A stretch of 64,000 bases of DNA from JAJRZL01 sp964557855 (GTDB lineage: Bacteria > Zixibacteria > MSB-5A5 > GN15 > FEB-12): NCBI GenBank assembly GCA_964557855.1, contig CAZLBP010000004.1, positions 95,499 through 159,498 on the forward strand, given 5' to 3'. Both the position numbers and the translations under genes were made by a program. This document shows, one piece after another, positions 59,294 through 64,000 of this stretch. Numbering within the stretch: the stretch's first letter is position 1; each line of letters starts with the position of its first letter. The notes under the pieces were generated by a model. The model saw nothing but the letters and a program-made list of their open reading frames with translations, was not told the DNA's origin and did not search any database.

Positions 59294-60423
59294 TCAACTA
59301 ACTTCGAAATGTAGATAACTGAAGAGTCAAATCTGTTTTGCCTTACCAGGTACTCTCCGAACATAATACGGTTATTGCCTTGGACTCCAATTAGAAGCCA
59401 CGTCTTGCTCACATCAAGAGGAAGCGGTTCTCCTTTAACATTCCATGCCAAGGTCGTTTGCGTCGAAAATGAGTCGGCACAGCAGGACCTCCAACCGGAT
59501 CGATATTGAAGGACAAAGTAACCTGGCTCAATATACAATAAGGAACTGACTGGAGTACATCGAGAGAGCCATTCTTCGAATACGGCATCTGATTTTACTC
59601 GAGACACCGGACCCCTCGTTGGAGCTCCGAAATCGCTTGCTGCAATTTCAATACTGTCCCGAATAATACCCTGCCAATCCACGATGTAGACGTAATCGTA
59701 GAAGAGAAACGCAACCCACAAGCCATTATTCCTCGGGTTATATGCCGGAATGCAGAATGGTTTTGCCCCTACGCTCGAAAGCTTTTCTTCAAGTGAAGAT
59801 GAACATCGAAATACTACTTCTATATTGTCTTCATCGTATGATGCCGAAGCAACAACCCCTTTCCGTGGCTCACCGACAACACCATAGAATACCACATCGC
59901 CAGTTGGACAGACACTTGTTACATATGCCTCTCCAGTTTGCACGTTCCATTTGGATACTGTGGCCGGCCTTCGGTGGCGATCCGTCACGGTATACGTCGA
60001 GCCAACCCACCTGTCAAATACGTACATTGTGGCCATGTCCCGACCTTGAGCAGCGGGTAGCCACAGTTGGCTAGGTGCGAATATCGCATTCGAGTTCAGT
60101 GCTTTTTGGCAATCGCTCCACCAGTTAGTTCCTTTTGTACTACAAGCTACTAGTTTCTGCCACACGCTATCCTCAACACCTCTGTACAAGATACCGGAGG
60201 AATTGCTGACAAAGATAGAATCACCGATCAGAAGTGCTCCTCCAATGGTTGGGTACCATCCATTAGTGACCTCAAATGCCAGATTCTGAGCAGATAAAAC
60301 AAAATGCTTCTCAGTCAGCAATGACTCTGCCTGACACGGATACGGTAAAGCTAAACCTGCCACAATGACGGACAGAACTACAAACGTGTTTTGCTGATTA
60401 GGGGGTCCCACTTGGTGCAGCAA
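59290..60423 (-). CDS. 6-bladed beta-propeller-like secreted protein
   Basis: 377 residues from TTG 60423 (ribosome site AGGTAAAGG). Signal peptide around residues 14-32 (VVLSVIVAGLALPYPCQA). The rest is beta-rich with recurring blade-like units (YVFDRWVGSTYTVTDRHRR, GLWVAFLFYDYVYIVDWQGII, GYFVLQYRSGW) of the 6-bladed propeller type found in FCB bacteria. No enzyme motif. Coupled to the thioredoxin-like gene. Such propeller/redoxin pairs sit in peptide-maturation-like loci of Bacteroidetes; a shared role here is inferred. Confidence 0.6.
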   Translation of the reverse strand: MLHQVGPPNQQNTFVVLSVIVAGLALPYPCQAESLLTEKHFVLSAQNLAFEVTNGWYPTIGGALLIGDSIFVSNSSGILYRGVEDSVWQKLVACSTKGTNWWSDCQKALNSNAIFAPSQLWLPAAQGRDMATMYVFDRWVGSTYTVTDRHRRPATVSKWNVQTGEAYVTSVCPTGDVVFYGVVGEPRKGVVASASYDEDNIEVVFRCSSSLEEKLSSVGAKPFCIPAYNPRNNGLWVAFLFYDYVYIVDWQGIIRDSIEIAASDFGAPTRGPVSRVKSDAVFEEWLSRCTPVSSLLYIEPGYFVLQYRSGWRSCCADSFSTQTTLAWNVKGEPLPLDVSKTWLLIGVQGNNRIMFGEYLVRQNRFDSSVIYISKLVE

Positions 60424-60434
60424 CCTTTACCTCA

Positions 60435-60872
60435 TTACTTCGTCGCAATGATAACTGCGGTGTGATTCGCAGCACTTATTGTCAATGTCAGTGTTGACTT
60501 CTCGACTTGCCAGGTACCGCCCGATATATATGGACCAATAGGCGGCGTAATTGTGAACCTATTGCCGCTGACTGAAAAGGTCCCCGAGGTCAAAAACACT
60601 ACTGAGCTGTCGCCACCAATCTCGCGATATTCGTAGGTGCGATCCGCCTTGACAATAATCTGGCACGCCACCGATTCGGCCTCCCAGGAAAACGCATCTG
60701 ACAGTCTAAGCGATATTCCATCATACGTAACGGATTGAAATGTCCAAGTGGCAACGATTTCGTTTGGCAGTTGATCTTCATCATTGCCGGTACTCCCTTC
60801 ATTTCCACAACCGGGGCACGTTGCCAAAACTCCCATGCCAAGTATGATAACGACTAATTCCCGCAACTTCAC
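60435..60872 (-). CDS. Lipocalin-like lipoprotein
   Basis: 145 residues from GTG 60872, chosen because GGAGGAG lies six bases before it. Signal with lipobox (GVLATCPGC), then an acidic linker and a short beta barrel (EIVATWTFQSVTYDG..., YEYREIGGDSSVVFLTSGTFSVSGNRFTI, GTWQVEKSTLTLTI) like the lipocalin-like families of unknown function. 11 bases before the propeller gene. Confidence 0.65.
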   Translation of the reverse strand: MKLRELVVIILGMGVLATCPGCGNEGSTGNDEDQLPNEIVATWTFQSVTYDGISLRLSDAFSWEAESVACQIIVKADRTYEYREIGGDSSVVFLTSGTFSVSGNRFTITPPIGPYISGGTWQVEKSTLTLTISAANHTAVIIATK

Positions 60873-60993
60873 TATTCTCCTCCTTCGCAAGTTGTAGAAG
60901 ATTGAGCTATAGCAGAATCACTGTAACCCTGCCCCGATCCACCTAACCATATGTCAAAGGTTAGGTGGTCCGGATATCATAGTGCGATCTTTC

Positions 60994-61197
60994 TCAACTG
61001 GCAAATTCGATTACAAAGCAATCTTTGCCGTATGGTACACACAGTTTCACTCGCTTGCCGTTTTCGTCTACACCAATTACCCATTTCCCGGGATACAATG
61101 CATTTATTCCGAGCCCCTGCTTGCAGCCACCGATCCCAAGAGTAAGGATACCTAAGACTGCCAATGCACATGCGACTCTCTTCGTTTTCTTCTTCAT
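60994..61197 (-). CDS. Small lipoprotein
   Basis: 67 residues from ATG 61197 (AAAGG site). Signal KRVACALAVLGILTLGIGGC with lipobox GIGGC, then NALYPGKWVIGVDENGKRV and CVPYGKDCFVIEF with two cysteines that could form a disulfide. The frame extends to 61248 but that part is not signal-like. No family recognised. Confidence 0.6.
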   Translation of the reverse strand: MKKKTKRVACALAVLGILTLGIGGCKQGLGINALYPGKWVIGVDENGKRVKLCVPYGKDCFVIEFAS

Positions 61198-61672
61198 GTT
61201 TGTACCTTTCTTCGTGACCACCGAATGGTCGGTTCTCGAATTCCACATATGAATGACTGTGGTTTTTTTTGTAGCACCTATTCCCTGATCAATCAGAAGA
61301 TCACAGCCGCCTCCGGTTCAACATCCACACCTTTCCTCACCGCCGGTCAGGGCATCCACAACCACATCCCACCCATACTGTCCTGACCAGTTGCTACGCT
61401 CACACGAAAGGAGGGCTTCGCTCTTATGTTCCGCATGGTTCCCTAATACGATTCTCATGCCAAATCGCAGAGCGTTCGGCCTTGGTCATGCAACACCTTA
61501 CCGCCCATAATCTTACGGGACGATACCTGTCTGTCTGATTCCGGCCTCAAAGTTGAAAGATCATTGAAACCGTCGCACCGATAGTCGCGAGCGGCGTGAA
61601 GGGCATGTAATCGGTTGCCCGCGCTGGGCGTGGCGATTGTACTGTGTTATGCGCCGGAGGCGCACGATACGA
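61198..61672. other. Region without a recognised gene
   Basis: 475 bases between minus-strand genes. The only coding-like item is a 46-codon minus-strand frame at 61318-61458 (see next entry). A small hairpin (TGCGCC/GGCGCA, 61650-61664) lies just after the sigma-54 activator gene but has no T run. Confidence 0.5.
61318..61458 (-). CDS. Possible small peptide gene (46 residues)
   Basis: ATG 61458 to TGA 61318. The product begins MRIVLGNHAEHKSEALL and ends VVVDALTGGEERCGC: an acidic, helical-looking front, a Gly-Gly, and a short Cys-containing end, which is the outline of a double-glycine leader peptide. There is no convincing ribosome site and I recognise no family, so it may be chance. It is listed because a radical SAM remnant, an ABC exporter and a CPBP-like protein lie on the same strand. 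Confidence 0.25.
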   Translation of the reverse strand: MRIVLGNHAEHKSEALLSCERSNWSGQYGWDVVVDALTGGEERCGC

Positions 61673-63817
61673 TTAGATGGTCTGGGAGAGATTATACTTC
61701 TTGATCCGCCTTCGGACCGCGGCGTCGCTTATCCCGAGGATGCGGCCGGCTTCCCGACGGTTCCAATCCGTTTTTTCCAATACGTGCAGGAGAATCTCGC
61801 TCTCGGACAGGTGTTCGTTGCGGATCGCCAGCTCAATCATCGTGTCTATGTTGCCTTGGCTCTTGAGCCACAGACTCTTGACTGCCGCCTGGAGCTCACG
61901 GACATTACCCGGCCAGATGCGCTTGCCGAATATTTCAGCCAGTCTGTCCACTTTGTCCCGGTTACCGTCGACCAGACTGAACCCGGCGAACGTCAGGAAA
62001 CTTCTAACCAGGGCAGGGGTATCGGCCGAACGTTTACGTAGCGGCTCCAGGTGCAGCTGCACTTCGTTGAGGCGATGGTATAGGTCCCGGCGGAAGCGGT
62101 TATCATGCAGGCATTCCTTCAGATCATGATTGGTGGCCGCCAACAGGCGGAAATTGACTGTTTTGACCGTATTACTGCCGAGCCGGCGCACCTGATGTGT
62201 CTCGAGCACCTCAAGCAGCTTGGCCTGAAATTCCGGTGTGGCATCGGCTATTTCATTCAAATAAAACGTCCCGTTGTCGGCCTCTTCGAACAGTCCGGGA
62301 CGGTCATACCCGGCGCCGGTGAAAGCGCCTTTTTTGTATCCGAACAGCTCCGACTCGATCATTTCATGCGGCAGCGCCGCCGCATTGACCGACACGAACT
62401 TCCCCTGGCGGCCGCTCACATGATGGATATAGCGCGCGAGGACATCCTTCCCTGTACCGGTTTCGCCGGTCAGCAAGATGCTGACATCGGCGGGCGCAAT
62501 CTGCTCCGCGAATTGCAGCAGCGACTTCATCTGGGGCGATTCCGCTACAATCGTCGGCGCACCCGGTTTTCCAGCCGCCCGATCGGCCGTCATCATGACC
62601 GGGAACGCGCGGAGAGCGTTATCTATTTTACGAACATGGTCTGCCACCTGCTCCGACTCGAAATACCGCCGCGCCATATACAACATGGCCGTGCGTTCGT
62701 TCTTCTCGTACAGATTGGACTCGGCGGCCAGCACCCGCGTTGCGGCCAGTTCATACTGCGAGCCGATCATGCGGAAGAGATCGATCGCCCGGTCATACCA
62801 TTCCCGGGCTTTTTCACCCTGCTTGTTATGCAACGCCAACTGCGCGAAAATGCGATAGCAGGCGGCAATCTCGACCCGTTCGTTGATTTTCTCGGCGACC
62901 TTGAGTGCTTCATTGGCATACCGCTCAGCCTGTTCATAGTCATCCATTGCTATGTACAGATCGCCGAACAGCCGTTTGATCTGTGACACGAGCGCCGACT
63001 CGGGCGCAATCTCCAGCGAAATCTCCAGACCTTTCCGGAGCGCTTTGTCCGCTTCTCGATAGTTCCCTTCGAGTATCGCGATCAGTCCGCGGTTTTCGTA
63101 ATAGATGGCGTTTTCGCGGGGGTACTTGTCGATAAAGGGGCGGGCACGAGCAATAACGGCACGGGCAGTCTTGTAGTCACCTTTGAGGGCGTGGGGTAGT
63201 GCGGACATGTTGTAGTAAGCTACGGCATTCTTGTCACCTAGCGCTATTATTGACGGTCGGACTTCGGTGTATCCCGAAATGGAATTCCCAAGCCATCCAG
63301 CCCTAAATTGCAGCATTGCCAGATTCATTGATATCACGGGGGCGTTGGTTCGATCGCCGAGTTCCTCGTAGATAGCCAAACATTTCTGCAAGTTGGTGAT
63401 TGCCGATCCAATGTTGCCGGTTTGGAAAGCGACATAGGAGATTCTGTTCAAGGTCCTCGCGGCACCATTCATATTTTGACACCGAAGATACTGAGAATAA
63501 GCTTCAATCAGCGTCTCTTTAGCTTGATCATGTTCCCCTATTGCAGATTGCGCCCAGCCTTTTATGAACTTCGCTCTGGCAAAACTCTCGGTATCAGCAG
63601 AATGCCGGAATATCTCAATGGCTTCATCGGTGCATACCTTCGATAATTCCCCAATATATAAATTCGCTTCAGAGTAAATAATAGAGTAGAGCCCGTACTC
63701 TTCTCTGCTCAGTACAGCGATATCAATGGATTCAAGCGCTTTAAGGGTTTCTTGAAATCTATCTTGAAGCAGATGATCTTCCGCTCTCGAAAGTAGTCCC
63801 ATCTTTGGCCCGCTCAT
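61673..63817 (-). CDS. TPR / sigma-54 activator with altered Walker B
   Basis: 714 residues. N-terminal 400 residues are TPR-like helical repeats (many A-x-x-x-Y/G patterns), no receiver or GAF domain. AAA+ domain: Walker A GETGTGKD (451-458), sigma-54 contact loop GAFTGA (497-502), Walker B as FYLNE (Asn521-Glu522) in place of the usual hhhDE, sensor region LAATNHDL, arginine finger FRRDLYHRL. C-terminal Fis-type helix-turn-helix (NRREAGRILGISDAAVRRRIKKY). It should activate a sigma-54 promoter, but the Asp-to-Asn change may slow ATP hydrolysis. Start ATG 63817 or 63802. Its start overlaps the end of the gene to the right. Confidence 0.9.
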   Translation of the reverse strand: MSGPKMGLLSRAEDHLLQDRFQETLKALESIDIAVLSREEYGLYSIIYSEANLYIGELSKVCTDEAIEIFRHSADTESFARAKFIKGWAQSAIGEHDQAKETLIEAYSQYLRCQNMNGAARTLNRISYVAFQTGNIGSAITNLQKCLAIYEELGDRTNAPVISMNLAMLQFRAGWLGNSISGYTEVRPSIIALGDKNAVAYYNMSALPHALKGDYKTARAVIARARPFIDKYPRENAIYYENRGLIAILEGNYREADKALRKGLEISLEIAPESALVSQIKRLFGDLYIAMDDYEQAERYANEALKVAEKINERVEIAACYRIFAQLALHNKQGEKAREWYDRAIDLFRMIGSQYELAATRVLAAESNLYEKNERTAMLYMARRYFESEQVADHVRKIDNALRAFPVMMTADRAAGKPGAPTIVAESPQMKSLLQFAEQIAPADVSILLTGETGTGKDVLARYIHHVSGRQGKFVSVNAAALPHEMIESELFGYKKGAFTGAGYDRPGLFEEADNGTFYLNEIADATPEFQAKLLEVLETHQVRRLGSNTVKTVNFRLLAATNHDLKECLHDNRFRRDLYHRLNEVQLHLEPLRKRSADTPALVRSFLTFAGFSLVDGNRDKVDRLAEIFGKRIWPGNVRELQAAVKSLWLKSQGNIDTMIELAIRNEHLSESEILLHVLEKTDWNRREAGRILGISDAAVRRRIKKYNLSQTI

Positions 63818-63998
63818 TTCCGTTCGTATCAGTTTCTAGATGTCTTTGTACAACAATATTGATTAACTGTGTCGAAAGCCAGTGCCAGACCTCTAACTCG
63901 CCAAAGAGTCTCACGCCGTTCTTGTGAGGATCACCCCAACTACTATCATCCCCATACGGCGTCACCGGCGCCTCATCTATGAACGGCCGTGGGTAATC
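63759..63998 (-). CDS. C-terminal end of a DSSWGDPHK-motif protein (partial)
   Basis: The frame is open from the right edge to a TAG at 63759 (79 codons visible). It reads RPFIDEAPVTPYGDDSSWGD followed by PHKNG, close to the motif in the secreted protein at 57696-58064, then GELEVWHWLSTQLINIVVQ and a polar tail. Overlaps the sigma-54 activator start by 59 bases on the same strand. Family unknown; the N-terminus is outside the window. Confidence 0.5.
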   Translation of the reverse strand, partial: DYPRPFIDEAPVTPYGDDSSWGDPHKNGVRLFGELEVWHWLSTQLINIVVQRHLETDTNGNERAKDGTTFESGRSSASR

Positions 63999-64000
63999 CG

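Overview
The window looks like a chromosomal piece of an uncultivated, Gram-negative (outer-membrane bearing), sulfate-reducing bacterium. Support for Gram-negative: a complete DsrMKJOP complex with periplasmic DsrJ and DsrO, an outer-membrane-type DUF5686 protein, the remnant of an OprB-like porin, lipoproteins and an unfused ftsA/ftsZ. Support for sulfate reduction: sat, aprBA, dsrAB, dsrD, dsrC and dsrMKJOP are all present and no dsrEFH is seen. The mix (DsrD with DsrL, gingipain-type peptidase, DUF5686, 6-bladed propeller proteins) would suit an FCB-group candidate phylum such as Zixibacteria, but that placement is a guess from gene content.

Layout. 1-1345 (minus): start of a secreted C25 (gingipain-like) peptidase running off the left edge. 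1703-17983 (plus): one tightly overlapping division and cell wall (dcw) operon, mraZ-rsmH-ftsL-ftsI-murE-murF-mraY-murD-ftsW-murG-murC-ftsQ-ftsA-ftsZ, opened by a promoter with three MraZ boxes in exact 10-bp register and closed by a hairpin terminator. 18120-18572: dead OprB-like porin. 18872-19642: a short flagellin-like gene. 19925-20467: secreted DUF1579 protein. 20468-21248: gene-free, rich in palindromes.

21249-46552 is a sulfate-respiration island: dsrA-dsrB-dsrD-dsrN-dsrL-dsrC-(RsbRD-like)-dsrM-K-J-O-P, a persulfide reductase/rhodanese fusion, four siroheme/heme genes (hemA, precorrin-2 dehydrogenase, cobA-hemD fusion, hemB), two ferritin-like proteins and qmoC on the minus strand, then sat-aprB-aprA. 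Sat and AprBA activate sulfate and reduce it to sulfite; QmoC should link AprBA to quinones; DsrAB (siroheme) with DsrC, DsrL and DsrMKJOP reduces sulfite to sulfide; the tetrapyrrole genes supply siroheme. Similar CRP/FNR-type palindromes (TGTGA-N6-TCACA) lie upstream of dsrA, qmoC and sat, pointing to one shared regulator. QmoA and QmoB are absent from the window.

46759-51649 carries small companions often met in sulfate reducers (zinc-finger protein, YkgJ-type cysteine-cluster protein, DVU0298-like protein, a cytidylate-kinase-like/BON membrane protein and a TauE/SafE exporter). From 51973 to the right edge everything is on the minus strand: a DUF5686 outer membrane protein, an ABC exporter with a degenerate CPBP protein, a decayed locus with a truncated radical SAM enzyme, a thioredoxin-like protein, a 6-bladed propeller protein, two lipoproteins and small secreted proteins, then a TPR/sigma-54 activator with an altered Walker B motif, and the end of a further gene. 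No tRNA, rRNA, CRISPR array or intact transposase was seen.
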